64,000 nucleotides of DNA from Odiellus spinosus (GCA_963920705.1 OY987232.1:10319318-10383317); one strand, 5' to 3'; numbered from the stretch's first letter, positions 1 to 10,511 are shown. Numbers and translations are program-made. Notes: a model not told the origin generated them from the sequence alone.

Positions 1-572
1 TTAAATATTTTAATGTTCCTCTAATAATGTGATATGTTTTCAAATGTTGCCTCGGTGCTTTTTGTCACGGATTTTCTATTTAACAATGGTTCCTTTTTAA
101 AATTTACCAAATAGGCACATATTTTCCAGATATTATACAAATTTACATGCACGCGGTTCGGTAAAATACATTTTAAGATACGGTTGGTTTTTAACTTCCG
201 TATTACTCTCTCGACCTGTATTCTCAGATTGCAATGTCTCTAGTTTTTTATTGGTGCGCGGGTCGGACTCAGAACGGTCACCTTTTTTTCCGCTCAGCCA
301 AGCTAGCGTTTATCACCAATTATATATGGGAATGGCAGTATAGGATTTGGTTTGATGACTACGTGTATCCTGGGGCTAAATCGACGAGTGAGTAGAATAT
401 TTAAATATTTATTTTCCGTCACCATAAAGCGGTATTTCTGTATCACGCGTACGCTTGGGTTGTCGCCGGTAGTACGGTTATATTGAGTAGCGGCAGGAGT
501 TGTCTTCAAACGTCGGGCAAAGAAACTTCGGTTACCGGATCCGCCATTGTTGCCTGTTTTCTCTCGGTCTAA

Positions 573-573
<1 letters not shown>
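1..573. other. unassigned AT-rich sequence ending in poly-A
   Basis: No gene or repeat was recognised here. The stretch runs directly into a 36-base A tract on the plus strand, so it could be the 3' end of a retroposed sequence, but I saw no flanking target duplication and no pol III boxes. An open frame on the minus strand shows no family resemblance and is not called as a gene. Confidence 0.3.

Positions 574-609
<36 letters not shown>
574..609 (+). repeat. poly-A tract (36 A)
   Basis: An uninterrupted run of 36 A, the longest homopolymer I saw in the window. It is compatible with the tail of a retroposed transcript read on the plus strand, or with a simple repeat. Confidence 0.9.
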
Positions 610-610
<1 letters not shown>

Positions 611-1296
611 AATGACAGGCCCAACGATTGATTCAATGAAAGCCTCGCTTTCTCAGAAACTACGGGTTCACTATCAAGAAGAAAAAACGTACGGGAGAAA
701 AACCGGGTCTTGCCCCCGCCGGACCCAATACTATCCTTCGCCCTAAGAGACTTCTAGCTGGGAAAAGGAAAGAGACGAAGGCGGTCGCCAATCGCAGGTC
801 GCCAGAGGATAATAACGTCCGAAACTGAACGAAAAATGCTCACGGATTGCTCCTACGAACGGGGGATCAGTCCCTCTGTACGTTCCCCCACGGGACACGT
901 TGCATCCCAGGCAACAGGAGATTCAAACCTATCTCCGTCACCGTCCCGCCGCCCTTGTGGTAATGCGGAAAGCCACAACGTTCACACGGCCCGAACTCTT
1001 GCAGCTATAGGCTCGATAAAACTAGAAATGGCCACTCAGTTGGCCAGTTATAAACTAGCTCAAGCACAGGCCTGTAAAGATATAGTGTATGAAGAAATTA
1101 CAATGGAGCGAGAGACAATACCGACAAATTCGAAGAGTTGGAAAAGGTGAGTATCGCCAACAGATACAAAGGGAGTGAAAACATTTTAGGCACATCCCGA
1201 AACACATAGTAGAGGGCGTACAGACGGACTACGGGTACCCGTGCAAGAGGACAGATCTTCAAATATCATTATCTTTGGCCTACCCCGCGCCGAGAG
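610..1296 (+). other. GC-richer stretch with a short open frame, possible retroelement remnant
   Basis: More GC-rich than its surroundings. A 104-codon open frame (836-1150, plus) ends in a helix-like segment rich in Ala, Gln and Lys (ATQLASYKLAQAQACKDI). That looks somewhat like a retroelement gag tail, but no zinc knuckle or other diagnostic motif is present. Treat the coding assignment as unproven. Confidence 0.2.
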
Positions 1297-1476
1297 TAGA
1301 GATCGGGGTTTGGACAAGAAAATTTCTGATTATTTTATCTTTATTCATAACTTAAAATTTTTCGAAAAACGTCTATGATAAATCCAATGTAATCGCGAAT
1401 AATTTTCCGATTATTTTTTTATGATTAACTGATTAACTGAGAGTTGTGGATTATTTTGTCCAAACCCCAATCTCAA
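1297..1476. mobile_element. MITE, copy 1 (GGGGTTTGGACAA inverted ends)
   Basis: About 180 bp with terminal inverted repeats. The left end reads TAGAGATCGGGGTTTGGACA and the right end, read in reverse complement, TTGAGATTGGGGTTTGGACA. Flanks GCCGAGAG and GCCGAGAT suggest an 8-bp target duplication with one change, as for hAT-type MITEs. A second copy lies at 27121-27292. There is no coding capacity. Confidence 0.75.
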
Positions 1477-2661
1477 GCCGAGATTGTAATAGCTGATCTC
1501 TACCCTGTCCCTCGAAGAGAATTATATCACTGTAGTAGCCAGTGATATATTTTGTGGTGAGAAAAAAGAAAATAAACCGCGTCCTCTCCGAGTAACACTG
1601 GGTTCCCGTCAAATGAAGCAGTTGATTTTGAGGAAAGTACCCACCTTAAAGGCCACACCGGGATACGAAGAGACGTATATCCGTCCTGATCTCTCCTATG
1701 CCCAAAGTCGTCCAAACAATTAAGCTTTAGCCTTTACCCAACTGCCTCAACAGCGTGACACAGGAAATACCCGGTTACAGGATGCCAGCGTTTAAACACT
1801 CGTCTTTTGGAAATACGTGAAAGGAAAGCCCTTTTCTATCTCTCGTATTGTTCTTACAAATTCGAATTCAACATATAGTCCCTCCTTTCATTAATTTAGA
1901 CATTTCAAAACTTAATAAATTGAGCGAATCACCGCGAGCGTACTCAGGAAAAAAACAAAGTCAGCTAGGCCTTAGTCTCGGACCGGGCCCCGGTGACCGG
2001 GGTAACCAAAATACACTAAAAACCAGCGGAACAGAGATTCCAGTCTATAATTTAAAGAACACAAAATAAAAGTGTTATTATTAATAGTGCTAGTCCACTT
2101 TAACAACAAATTATATATTCTTTCTTGACTTGTACAGTTTTACTACCCCCCATTGATGGAAAGGAGTATTATTATAATTTTATTTGAATCCAAAATAACT
2201 TCAAAACAGTCCCAAAAATGGAAGTACTTTTACTACCCAATGATACAAAAGTAAAATATCTGAGGCATTAAGTTAAAGTAATAGACGCGATTAAAAAAAC
2301 CTAATTTTAACAGTTTTTTTCCCACTTTCACTTTTCGAAGGCTCTACGAACCTTGGGGGTAGACATACTCGAAAAATTAATCGAAGTTTCGTGCCATCAT
2401 CTGGCACCAATTCACATTTTTTACTCCTGCCTTCGGACTACTACACCTTGGAATTGATTCAAACTCTTTCAGAACAAATCGCTGGACATGTGTGAAGTGA
2501 ATTGAAATAGATTTGAAAAGGTTTCTCAAAACTGCTTAGATATCGGTGTGTTTGTACTGTTTCAAATTGATTTGAATGCGCTAATGTGAATGTAGTTTTT
2601 ATCGCGTCTCGGTTCCTTGAGACGTTCCTCTTGATATATTAATAGGAGGAGTTTTACTTAC
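1477..2661. other. ABCH intron downstream of exon 6, no feature seen
   Basis: By the orientation of the gene this is the start of the intron after exon 6. I searched it by eye on the minus strand for the next ABC transporter exon and found none. No repeat family shared with the rest of the window was recognised. Confidence 0.4.
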
Positions 2662-2817
2662 CTTGATATGACGATAGTAGACTGTTTCGGTTGAGTGATT
2701 TTCATTCTTGACACACATCAAATAAAAACATCTTTCAAGACTCTTCTCATTGAAAAGAATAAGCATTTCCGCTGGGCTAAGTTCAGCTAGTAGTTTACCT
2801 TCTCTCATTAAGCCAAC
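2662..2817 (-). CDS. ABCH transporter exon 6, C-terminal end of the ATP-binding domain
   Basis: Encodes residues 239-290, starting VGLMREGKLLAELSPAEML and continuing FNEKSLERCF. In ABCH proteins this follows the H-switch and closes the nucleotide-binding domain. The acceptor is TTTTAG before GTTGGC and the donor is AAG followed by GTAAGT, a strong consensus. The exon starts in phase 0 and is 156 nt (52 codons), so it leaves in phase 0. The intron separating it from exon 5 is only about 59 bp. The next exon, toward the membrane domain, should lie to the left and is not identifiable in the window. Confidence 0.85.
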
Positions 2818-2876
2818 CTAAAACGGTAGTTCTATTAAATAAAAGTAATCCTATAGGCTATTTTAGCTTATATTAC

Positions 2877-3075
2877 CGTTGTAGCGTCTTTAGCTTCGTC
2901 TATGTAATGAGTAGTTAATAGAATAGTTTTTCCTTCATCAGCTAGAAAACTCATATAATCCCAAATTGTTTTTCTTAAAATGGGGTCAATCCCGACGGTT
3001 GGTTCGTCTAGAATTAGCAACGGTGCCTCGTGAATCAATGCAGCAACTAAAGATACTCTTCTTTTTTGACCTCCG
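2877..3075 (-). CDS. ABCH transporter exon 5: signature, Walker B and H-switch
   Basis: 199 nt. The first base completes the serine of LSGGQ (AG from exon 4 plus C), which restores the ABC signature across a 23.6-kb intron. The exon then reads GGQKRRVSLVAALIH, PLLILDEPTVGIDP (Walker B plus catalytic Glu196) and ILLTTHYIDEAKDATT (H-switch His228). These residues bind and hydrolyse ATP at the NBD dimer interface. The acceptor AAACGTTAG and donor AACG followed by GTAATA are acceptable rather than strong. An open frame continues upstream of the acceptor, but the phase match to exon 4 and the family motif fix the boundary at 3075. Confidence 0.9.
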
Positions 3076-4539
3076 CTAACGTTTATCAAAAATAAGTCAT
3101 TTTTAGTTTGTTTTCTTATGAATTACCTATTGACTAATGTTATCTAGGAAACCCTCTTTAAAGAGGCTTCCGGAAACTACTGGTTTATAAAACATCTCCG
3201 AAACAGCGCTTTCTAATATTTCAAATTATAGTACCTCTAATGCATGATCCACGTATCAATAGAGTGATTAGGAAGGGGATGAGAGAAGTGAAGGTGCGAG
3301 TGTGATATATGATATGCATTATATGCCCCAATGAGATTTTGTCGTTATTATGTTATGTCGAAATAATATGTCCTAATGATGATTAATGTAGTAATTATGA
3401 GTTCCTAGAAGGATAACTTTCAACTTTATTCAGCTCCTTGGAAATAATCCAAATTTATTTGTACCGGCTAGGACTCTATTCAGGCTAATATTCAACCATT
3501 TTAAAAATTTTCCCATTCTTTAGATAAAATCAGAAAATTGCCAAAAAAGGGACCTATAGTTCAGTAAAAAACGTTGCTTTTAGTGTCATATTTTAGTTGC
3601 CCAACTGGTGATATTTTTGTTTGTGTCACATGGGTTTAAAAGGCAGGTGGATTTTCCGCAGTAGGTATCTGCTATATTTAAAACGCCGCCCTTCGGAGTC
3701 GATCACGCAATACCTCTCGCGTATATCAGCTGTCTCTAATCTCTCTTTTTCTTGATATGCCGCAAGGTTAATTAAGAACCAGGTTAAGCAGACTCAGCCA
3801 AGACACGCGAGTGTTTCGGAATGCGGGCTTAAGAGCGGCCATTTTAAGTGCTACTGACAACTGAAAAAGTGGAGGTCAAGCCTTTCTGGTGTTGTTCCAT
3901 TATATCGAGCCCGATTGGACAAAATTGATAAGAGATTCCACTAAGTTTTCGATGAAATTAGCCAATGGCTGGTTTCGTACTTTCCCAATTGACGGATAGC
4001 AAAAACTAAAAAAGTTATACTTTACACTCCACTTGCTTTCTAAAAGAAAGCTTTTCAATATATTTTAAGTGTGTTGGACATAAATATTAGAATGTGAGTT
4101 AATACCTTCATTGTGCGCGTGGTTCATATAAAAAACTGAGTGTCTGTTCAGGGGTATTATAAATGATAACTAAGCCTTTGCAGGTTATACAAGGACCTGG
4201 ATGCAGGCGACATAAACGACGGGGTGATTATAAAGAAATGAGTGTCGAGCGGCGAAGGTGCGAGCGTGCACGCTTAGTAAGATCTCAGAGTAATTGACGA
4301 CCAAGCCTTTGCGGGATATATTTAAGTGCCTAAAATGCATGAGTCATATTACTATGGCATGAATAAAAAGGAAGCGTATATGCGAGTTGATGTCATCGGG
4401 ACGATTTTGAAATTGACGAAATAGCTATGCATTATATATAAGCGCCTAAAATGCATGAGCCATGTAGACTTGGTAGTACACTATATCCACAAACTATAAT
4501 TTTTGAAAGATATTAAATTAGATCGGAGAACTTAATAGA
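3076..4539. other. intron sequence with decayed direct repeats
   Basis: Start of the 23.6-kb intron. No gene seen. Around 4328-4470 a motif GCCTAAAATGCATGAG recurs twice, about 112 bp apart, each followed by a CATRT-type flank. Looser variants (TAATGCATGAT, GATATGCATTAT) occur near 3240-3330, suggesting an old, decayed tandem or dispersed repeat. Nothing else is recognised. Confidence 0.35.
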
Positions 4540-4920
4540 TTTTGTTCGCTTTATAGGCAGGTGAATCTTTTCAATATACCTAAGTACTTATTCAAGAGCA
4601 CTAGCCTCGGACATGTAAATATGGAATTATTATTTAAGAAACAGGAACAGATTAATGAAGTTTTATCATATATAATACTAATGCACATTTTATTAATGTT
4701 ACTTTTTTAAATTTAGGATTTTCACAATAAGTTTATTTGAACAGTTTTTCCATAGGTCGTTTTCATCCGATATTTTGGAAAATATTCAATCTTAATAAAA
4801 TCTTTTGAGTTGTAGACTAAAACAACTAACTATAATTTTTTAATGGTATTAAATTGCTCTTCATCAAGCAATTAATTTGTGTAAGAAAAGACTGTAAGAT
4901 TAAATTCTTATTAATTACCG
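4540..4920 (+). repeat. R6 repeat, copy a
   Basis: Contains the R6 core seen repeatedly in the window: CATAGGTCGTTTTCATCCG, then TTGGAAAATATT, AATAAAATCTTTTGAG, a TAGACTAAAAC segment and TTAAATTGCTCTT followed by CAATTAATTTGTGT. It is preceded by AAGAGCACTAGCCTCGGACA, which is also found inverted at about 5565-5585 and direct at about 6000. Non-coding. R6 copies commonly occur as inverted pairs, typical of foldback MITEs. Confidence 0.6.
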
Positions 4921-5379
4921 TGGAGTGATGACATCACTCTATGTTATAAAGAGATGCCTCGAAATACAGATGTAGGTGGGGGAAGGAATGTGGCTTTCAG
5001 CACGTTTACTCCACTCGTCGTCGCTCCAAAAAGGGCAGATTTTCGAGTAACGTGTGGCGTCGTGGCATTCCCTCTTCGCGTTGTTCTACCTTCTTTCTCG
5101 ACAGTTTGAGTTTTCTCTCAGGCGGACGTTGATATAGAGTCCCTGGCGCCATCTGGCGCGACCGTACTCACTTCTCCATATATTTATTATTTTTTGTTTT
5201 GTGTTCCCTCTTCGCGTAGTATAAATACAGTACACTTTTATATTATTTATTATTTACACTTTTCCCGCGATTACTTTAAGTACTCGATTGTCCATCACTC
5301 AACGTTCATCCAGACTGTCTGGATACCTCTTGTTTTTATCATAATTTCATTCACATTTCACTAGAAAATGTCTGATAAA
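4921..5379. other. unassigned stretch with CTCF-like and TATA-like motifs
   Basis: No gene recognised. A short palindromic cluster CTGGCGCCATCTGGCGCGAC (5145-5164) reads CCAGATGGCGCCAG on the minus strand, resembling the insect CTCF core (AGRTGGCGC). TAGTATAAATACAG at about 5217-5230 resembles a TATA box. Both are single-motif matches without functional support. Confidence 0.2.
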
Positions 5380-5560
5380 TTCTCATGCTGGATTCCCAGA
5401 GCGTGGCCATTTCTAATTTGACCCAAAAATCGGCACTTCTCCAGGTTCAGGACACAGTCGAATGGGACAAGAATCTTTGTTTAAATATCCCCGATAGGAT
5501 GAAAAAAAAAACGGTGAAGCAAATATTCAATCTTTGCAAATAAAAGCTCCAATTGACTTT
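5380..5560 (+). repeat. R7 repeat, copy 1
   Basis: Shares CAAAAATCGGCACTTCTCC, the adjacent TTTAAATATCCCCG segment and ATTCAATCTTTGCAA with 56170-56420, in the same order. It is non-coding and merges at its right end into R6 copy b. It is probably an inner or flanking part of the R6 family. Confidence 0.5.
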
Positions 5561-5830
5561 ACATGTCCGAGGCTAGTGCTCTTGAATATAAATTTAGGTA
5601 TATTGAAAAGGTTCACCTGCCCTTAAAGCGAAAAAATATCTATTAAATACTCGATTAAATATTCCGTTATAATTTAGTACCTTTCAAAAATTACAGTTAG
5701 TGGTTTTAGTCTACTACTCAACAGATTTCATTATTAAATATTTTCCAAAAAAACGGATAAAGACGAGTTAGGAAACCACCCTCTTTCTTTTTCGTTATTT
5801 TTAAATTCTTCCAATATAACTAACGAAAAT
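5555..5830 (-). repeat. R6 repeat, copy b (inverted)
   Basis: The reverse complement of the R6 core: ATGTCCGAGGCTAGTGCTCT, then TTTAGGTATATTGAAAAGG, ACTCAACAGATTTCATTATT and CCAAAAAAACGGATAAAGAC. It lies inverted relative to copies a and c, so copies a and b or b and c could be the two arms of one foldback element. Confidence 0.6.
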
Positions 5831-5939
5831 AGCTAAAGATAGAGTTCCTTTAATCTTTACATATTTACCAATATTTATCCACGCTTTAAGAGATTTTCAA
5901 ATACATGCCTCTGTGAACCGCTAAATAAGAAGGAAAAAT

Positions 5940-6420
5940 TTAAGATTTTTTATGCTATATGGGAAGCTAATTCTTTTTAATATACCTAAACATATATTCA
6001 AGAGCACTAGCCTCTGACATGCAAATCTAAAATAATCATAGAAGAAGCATGGACAGATTAATGACGTTTTGTTCAATATAGTACTAATGTAATTTACTCT
6101 ACATTTTATTTATCGTTCAAATAAATTTATTTGAACGATAAAGTTATTTCAAAAATAAAGTTATTTCAAAAATAAAGTTATTTCAAAAATAAAGTTATTT
6201 CAACAATTTTTTCTTAGGTTGTCTTTATCCGTTTTTTTGGAATATAATTTATAAAAAAATCTTTGGAGTGATAGACTAAAACCACTTACTCTTATTTTAA
6301 ACGATATTTAATTGCTCTTTCTCTAACAATTAATTTGTGTCCCTTCATTGGTTTGGCCATAATCAGATAAAGAGCGTTTTTAAGGGTGCGAAGCAACCTC
6401 CTTCTTGTATAATTTGAATC
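5940..6420 (+). repeat. R6 repeat, copy c, with 17-bp tandem array inside
   Basis: R6 core on the plus strand, including AAGAGCACTAGCCTCTGACA, TTAGGTTGTCTTTATCCG, TAGACTAAAACCACTTAC and TGCTCTTTCTCTAACAATTA, ending near GCGAAGCAACCTCCTTCTTG. The internal tandem array is described separately. Confidence 0.65.
6137..6204 (+). repeat. 17-bp tandem repeat, four units
   Basis: Four contiguous 17-bp units of AATAAAGTTATTTCAAA; the first and last differ at one end base. It lies within R6 copy c and is absent from the other R6 copies, so it is a local slippage product. Confidence 0.9.
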
Positions 6421-6776
6421 TTTGTTCATTCATGAGGAGCACTCTTAACCGATAATACCCTTAAAGGAATAGTTCACCCATAAAGTTTTTTTGCCTCTAA
6501 GGGTCAATAGCACTCTTGGCAACAGAAATTTATAACTCAAAATTAATTTTTAATAATAATAATAATTTTATAGTTAAAAATAAATTTAGTATGAACGTGG
6601 CCCTTTTGCCCCTAATTCTAAACTTCTTTGTCGTGCTTGGCCAGGCTAGCAATCTGATAGGCCAATAGAAATAACTTATAAACCAATGAAATGAGACTCC
6701 GAGGGGAGAGAGTCTGAGACAGTAAAGTCTAGAATCCTTCGTTTTTTAATCGGTGTTGTTTTAAAGAAAGTTCAAA
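6421..6776. other. AT-rich stretch upstream of the THAP-like ORF
   Basis: No feature recognised apart from an (AAT)n-like run near 6550. From 6660 onward the sequence is less AT-rich and leads into the ATG at 6777, so it could include a 5' untranslated region of that fragment. Confidence 0.25.
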
Positions 6777-7052
6777 ATGCCAAGTTGTATTATAAAAGAA
6801 TGCAAAAATTTTAGTTCTCGGTTTGGACTAAGTTTTTATACGGTACACTGGTTCAACTTCAAACGGATCTATTCGCGGCATGACGATACTCTCCGAGAGT
6901 CCGAATCGCCGACGGAGTTAGGCCTAGGCTACGGCTTACCGGGGTTAGATGCTCCTTCAGTCGGCGTCCCGTTCGTTAGACTGGCGAGCACTGCCGTTAT
7001 AACCTGTCGTCGATTTAACGTTCAAGCGCGTAGTAGTCAACTTTACCATTGA
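6777..7052 (+). pseudogene. THAP-domain N-terminus followed by unrelated sequence
   Basis: The first residues, MPSCIIKECKNFSSRF, match the start of a THAP zinc finger (Met-Pro-x-Cys, then a second Cys four residues on), a DNA-binding domain found in P-element-type transposases and many insect genes. The open frame is 91 codons. After about residue 26 it no longer looks like THAP: the distal Cys-x2-His pair and the conserved Pro and Trp positions are not seen. So this is either a first exon whose donor I could not place or a truncated gene fragment. The plus-strand orientation opposes the ABCH gene in whose intron it lies. Identification rests on about 16 residues. Confidence 0.4.
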
Positions 7053-7309
7053 GTAAAAGCTGAGCCAAGTTACTTTGGCCAATCAGATTATTGCCGAAAT
7101 AAAAACCTTGAAGTGACGTATCGAATGCGCTCTTGTTTTACAGGAAAGCTTCATACGGGCGCCTATGTGCCCTCAATGTAATTTGTTTTAATTGTTTATT
7201 TAAAAATATTCTTAATTTTAAATTTTTTTAACACTTGAAAAATTAGTTTTGAGTTTAACTAAAGGGTTTGCAGCAAAAATATTTTAACACCGCACCATTC
7301 CTTTAATGT
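7053..7309. other. unassigned
   Basis: Short gap between the THAP-like fragment and an R3 copy. No feature seen. Confidence 0.3.
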
Positions 7310-7605
7310 TTTTTAAAGTAACTTTCTCTCTATTAACTCGAATTTAATGGATATTCTTTATCTTTCACCTGTTTAAGAAATAGTTGTGTTTATAATTCTA
7401 GAACCAATTAGTAAAGCTCAGCTAAGCTTATGTTTTAACCCTTTTGTAACCCATTCAGGCAGCTTCCTCTCTATTACTTCTAATACCTTATCACACTCTC
7501 ATTGTTTAAATATTCTTTTAACTAGATAATCATTGTAACGAGAAAAGTGCTCTTAATCTTTTTCAAACTACCTTTGACTGTATTAACTCGAATTCAGTGG
7601 ACGCT
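7310..7605 (-). repeat. R3 repeat, copy 1
   Basis: Shares with the other R3 copies the segments TGTAACCCATTCAGGC, CTCTATTACTTCTAATACC and TATTAACTCGAATTCAGTGG, here on the minus orientation. R3 is a dimer-like unit in which the AACCCATTCAGGC block can occur twice. It is non-coding and occurs as a foldback pair at 30.4-31.7 kb. Confidence 0.7.
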
Positions 7606-8398
7606 CAGACCAGAATTAAAATGATGATCTCAGTTATCAGTTCAATAAAATGTAGAACGGGTATGTTTAAAATAACATTACGGTCTCTGATGACGATATT
7701 CACCTTGGTCAAGAATTTTGAAAAATGTATAAGTCCATGGAAGGATAAACGAATGTCGAAGTTGACGAATTTAATTAATTAATTTAAATAAATGTTATTA
7801 TCATTTAATTTAATGTGGTTTTTTACGCTATTTATGTTTTAGGCTTGTGGGGACGTCTAATGGCAACGGAAATTATTATCATTTTCGCTTCGTCTTTTCC
7901 ACATACATACTACTACTTCAGCCAAGTTCATTAATTTCCCCATTATAGTGTATAGAGCACTAATATAGTACATAATCGCTATTAAAATGAGTAACCGGTA
8001 CCAAAGATCTAAGAAAACGATGAGAGTACACATTATCATATAACAGGAGGGCGCGACTAAACTAAAACGGAACCATGCTGAAATAGCTTGATAGTTCTCA
8101 GACTTTTAGGCCCTACCTAGAACAATGGCATCGCTTTTTTCCAACACACTTCTACCCCCATTCCAGATGTCCAAAAAAAGCGACACTTTCTATGATAATG
8201 TATGAAACTTAAAATATGATTTAGTATTCAGGAGCTGTACGCAAATGATCAACATTTGTAGTTCTTTCAAACCATGGAGCAAATATCCATGAAGTCATTG
8301 CAATTGTTTGAATATTAAATCGTTAACTTTGTTTAATTAATCAGCCTCGCATTCCTTTTTTCCGACAACTACTTAAGAATTTTTCAGTCGGTTTTTAA
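7606..8398. other. unassigned intron sequence
   Basis: AT-rich. Short open frames on both strands have no recognisable motif. A hydrophobic minus-strand frame at 7857-8039 was considered as an ABC membrane exon and rejected, because exons 4 and 5 join exactly without it. The boundary of the gypsy element is somewhere before 8399. Confidence 0.3.
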
Positions 8399-8904
8399 TC
8401 AGGCAAAAAGCTCTCCCAAGAGATAATCCTCTACACAGACGTTGAAAACGCGCTCACGTAGGGTAGCACGTCGAATCGGAATAGCGATCGTGAGCCGGGT
8501 GTAACAATCTATAGCAACAAGGAGATACTTGTTGCCTTTGGACCTGGGATTGAATGAATATTGAAAGCCGGTAGCATCATTTACCCTGGACACACTGTGT
8601 GAGACGAAACCATAACTACCACGGGCTTGGCCTTTTATTGTCTTAGAAATTTGGCAAATTCTGCAGGAACGAAGGTATTGTTTAATGTCCCTATGCATTT
8701 TACGCCAAAACAGGTAGGATTTGGCTCGTAGAATGATTTTGCGAATTCCGAAATGTTATGCAAATGATGGCCGTGTATCTGTTCCAAGAACTTATCCTTG
8801 AGAGGTTCAGTGGCGGCACGTTTGAGAATTTTCCTGTCGTCCGAAGCGGCAGGACGACAAATTCGGTACAGGATATTGTTTACCATTTTAAAGAATGAAC
8901 ACAC
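8399..8904 (-). pseudogene. Ty3/gypsy integrase fragment with frameshift
   Basis: Read on the minus strand, the first frame gives a His-rich start (HGHHLHNISEF) and the second frame continues RKMHRDIKQYLRSC followed by CRICQISK, together an integrase H2C2 zinc finger split by a frameshift near 8720. The second frame then runs into the catalytic core (NKYLLVAIDCYTRL, with the first catalytic Asp) and stops at LLGELFA, where family resemblance ends. So most of the core, including the second Asp and the Glu, is missing. It is the 3'-most recognisable part of the gypsy relic and cannot be active. Confidence 0.75.
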
Positions 8905-8960
8905 ATCGAAAGTTTTATCCCGAGCGGCTATAGCGAGAGCTAGAATTATTGGGGTAGTAG

Positions 8961-9296
8961 CAGAAGCCGATGAAACCCTCCTTTGAAGTCTATTACTCCC
9001 GGGTCTTGTCTACCCCTCTCTGTATGGGTTATTCTCAAAAGGCGCGATTCGAACGCCTCCTAACGGTAGATGTTTTCGGAGCGGGAGCTCGTTGAGCGAA
9101 TATCTCCAGCAGCCTTGGAGTTCGTCCAAAAAACGTCGTCGTTCGTGGAGAGAGAGAATTTCCAATTTTCCGTAAACGGGGGGATGAAGTAGGACCCCTT
9201 CTAACTCGTAAAATTGGGAATTTTACCCATACAGAGAGGATCGCTATATGGAACATTAGAGTAGTAGACTTCAAAGGAGGGTTTCATCGGCTTCTG
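8961..9296. mobile_element. MITE M2, copy 1, inserted in gypsy relic
   Basis: About 336 bp with inverted ends CAGAAGCCGATGAAACCCTC and its reverse complement, continuing imperfectly inward for more than 35 bp. The flanks share GGTAGTAG, so the target duplication is 7-9 bp depending on where the element end is set. No coding capacity. Near-identical copies are at 9632-9968 and, truncated, at 44266-44447. The two copies in the gypsy relic sit between its integrase and RNase H and between its RNase H and RT remnants. Confidence 0.85.
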
Positions 9297-9409
9297 GTAG
9301 TAGTAAGATCTTGGCGCTGGAACTCGGATATATTGTTCCATTCTTCAAATGAATTCAATTCCAAGGAACAAACTTGGGCATCATCGCCATCAAGACTCTC
9401 GATAAGGTT

Positions 9410-9565
9410 GAGTAATAACAATTGGGCTTACAGCAGCACGCGATTTCCGGCACGGTGCTCGATTGAAAACGGCATAAATTCTTGTAGTCGTAAGACCCAG
9501 CGGGCGAGACAACCGGTGAGCGTCGGTTTTGAGAAAAGCCATGTGAGCGCGGCTTGATCATTAAT
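9410..9565 (-). pseudogene. Ty3/gypsy RNase H fragment
   Basis: The minus-strand frame reads NDQAALTWLFSKP followed by CLARWVLRLQEFMPF and IEHRAG, the RNase H segment of a gypsy polyprotein, and ends in an in-frame stop soon after. It lies between the two M2 MITE copies and between the RT remnant (10.1-10.4 kb) and the integrase remnant (8.4-8.9 kb), the expected pol order on the minus strand. Confidence 0.7.
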
Positions 9566-9631
9566 CACGTGAAAAGTTTGACCCTCAATTTACTTTCTCC
9601 ATTTTTCGCAAGCCCAAATGATAGCTAGGAG

Positions 9632-9968
9632 CAGAAGCCGATGAAACCCTCCTTTGAAGTCTATTACTCCCGGGTCTTGTCTACCCGTCTCTGTATGGGT
9701 TAGTTTCAAAAAGCGCGATTCGTACGCCTCCTAACGGTAGATATTTTCGGAGCGGGAGTTCGTCGAGCGAATATCTCTAGCAGCCTTGGAGTTCGTCAAA
9801 AAAACGACGTCGTTTGTGGAGAGAGAGAATTTCCAATTTTCCGTAGACAGGGGTTATGAAGTAGGACCCCTCCGATCTCGTAAAATTGGGAATTTTACCC
9901 ATAAAGAGAGGAGCGCTATATGAAACATTAGAGTAGTAGACTTCAAAGGAGGGTTTCATCGGCTTCTG
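9632..9968. mobile_element. MITE M2, copy 2, inserted in gypsy relic
   Basis: Same inverted ends as copy 1, about 337 bp. Flanks share GCTAGGAG (up to nine bases, GCTAGGAGC, if the outermost C is assigned to the target). It is closely similar to copy 1 throughout by eye, which suggests recent amplification relative to the host relic. Confidence 0.85.
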
Positions 9969-10054
9969 CTAGGAGCTAGACTGCAGTCGCACGGTATTGG
10001 CGCTCTGGTTGACTCAGCGTGCAGGTGCCGTAGGAGATAACCAGTTCATGGTCG

Positions 10055-10442
10055 TCAATTCACTGAACCAACACGCCGCTTAGGCTGACTAGCGTCACTT
10101 CGAAACGTGAACGAAAAGTCCAAGTTTGGATATCCCAAGATGGGAGCAGAGACAAGTTTTGTTTGGAAATCTCCGAAAGTGGTCTGAAGAGGGCCGTTCC
10201 ATTCCCAAGCAATATCTTTTCGACGGAGGCAGTTTAAACGTTTGGCAAAGTTTTTGATCAAGCGGCGATACCATCTATCAAGGCCAAAAGCCAAGCGAGG
10301 TCCTTCTCATTGTGAAGTACTACGTAGTAGGTTACTGCTCGGATTTTCTCTGGATCGAAGTAACAATATTTTGCTGCCTTGATGCGTGTAGAAAATATGG
10401 TTAACCGTAGGCATAGGAAATGCATCTTATTTTTCGATTAAC
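10055..10442 (-). pseudogene. Ty3/gypsy reverse transcriptase fragment
   Basis: The minus strand gives DAFPMPTVNHIF then RIKAAKY (start of the RT palm region), jumps to DPEKIRAV, and after a frameshift continues DRWYRRLIKNFAK, RKDIAWEW and LVSAPILGYPNL with a terminal RSDASQ. These are the RT palm and connection segments leading into RNase H. The catalytic YxDD region expected between the first two pieces is deleted, and at least one frameshift separates the rest. The element is inactive. Confidence 0.8.
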
Positions 10443-10511
10443 TCCACCTAGATCAACTCAGATGCGGAAGGAAATAGAGTAAAACAGACACGTGAAGAGC
10501 GCCACTATCGA

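Noticed and set aside
1-2600. Next ABCH exon toward the membrane domain
   Set aside because: I translated the minus strand by eye and found no segment resembling the ABC2 membrane region with splice sites; it is presumably beyond the window.
7857-8039. Hydrophobic minus-strand ORF as a membrane exon of the ABC transporter
   Set aside because: It lies between exons 4 and 5, which join exactly at the signature serine; a membrane segment there would destroy the ATP-binding domain.
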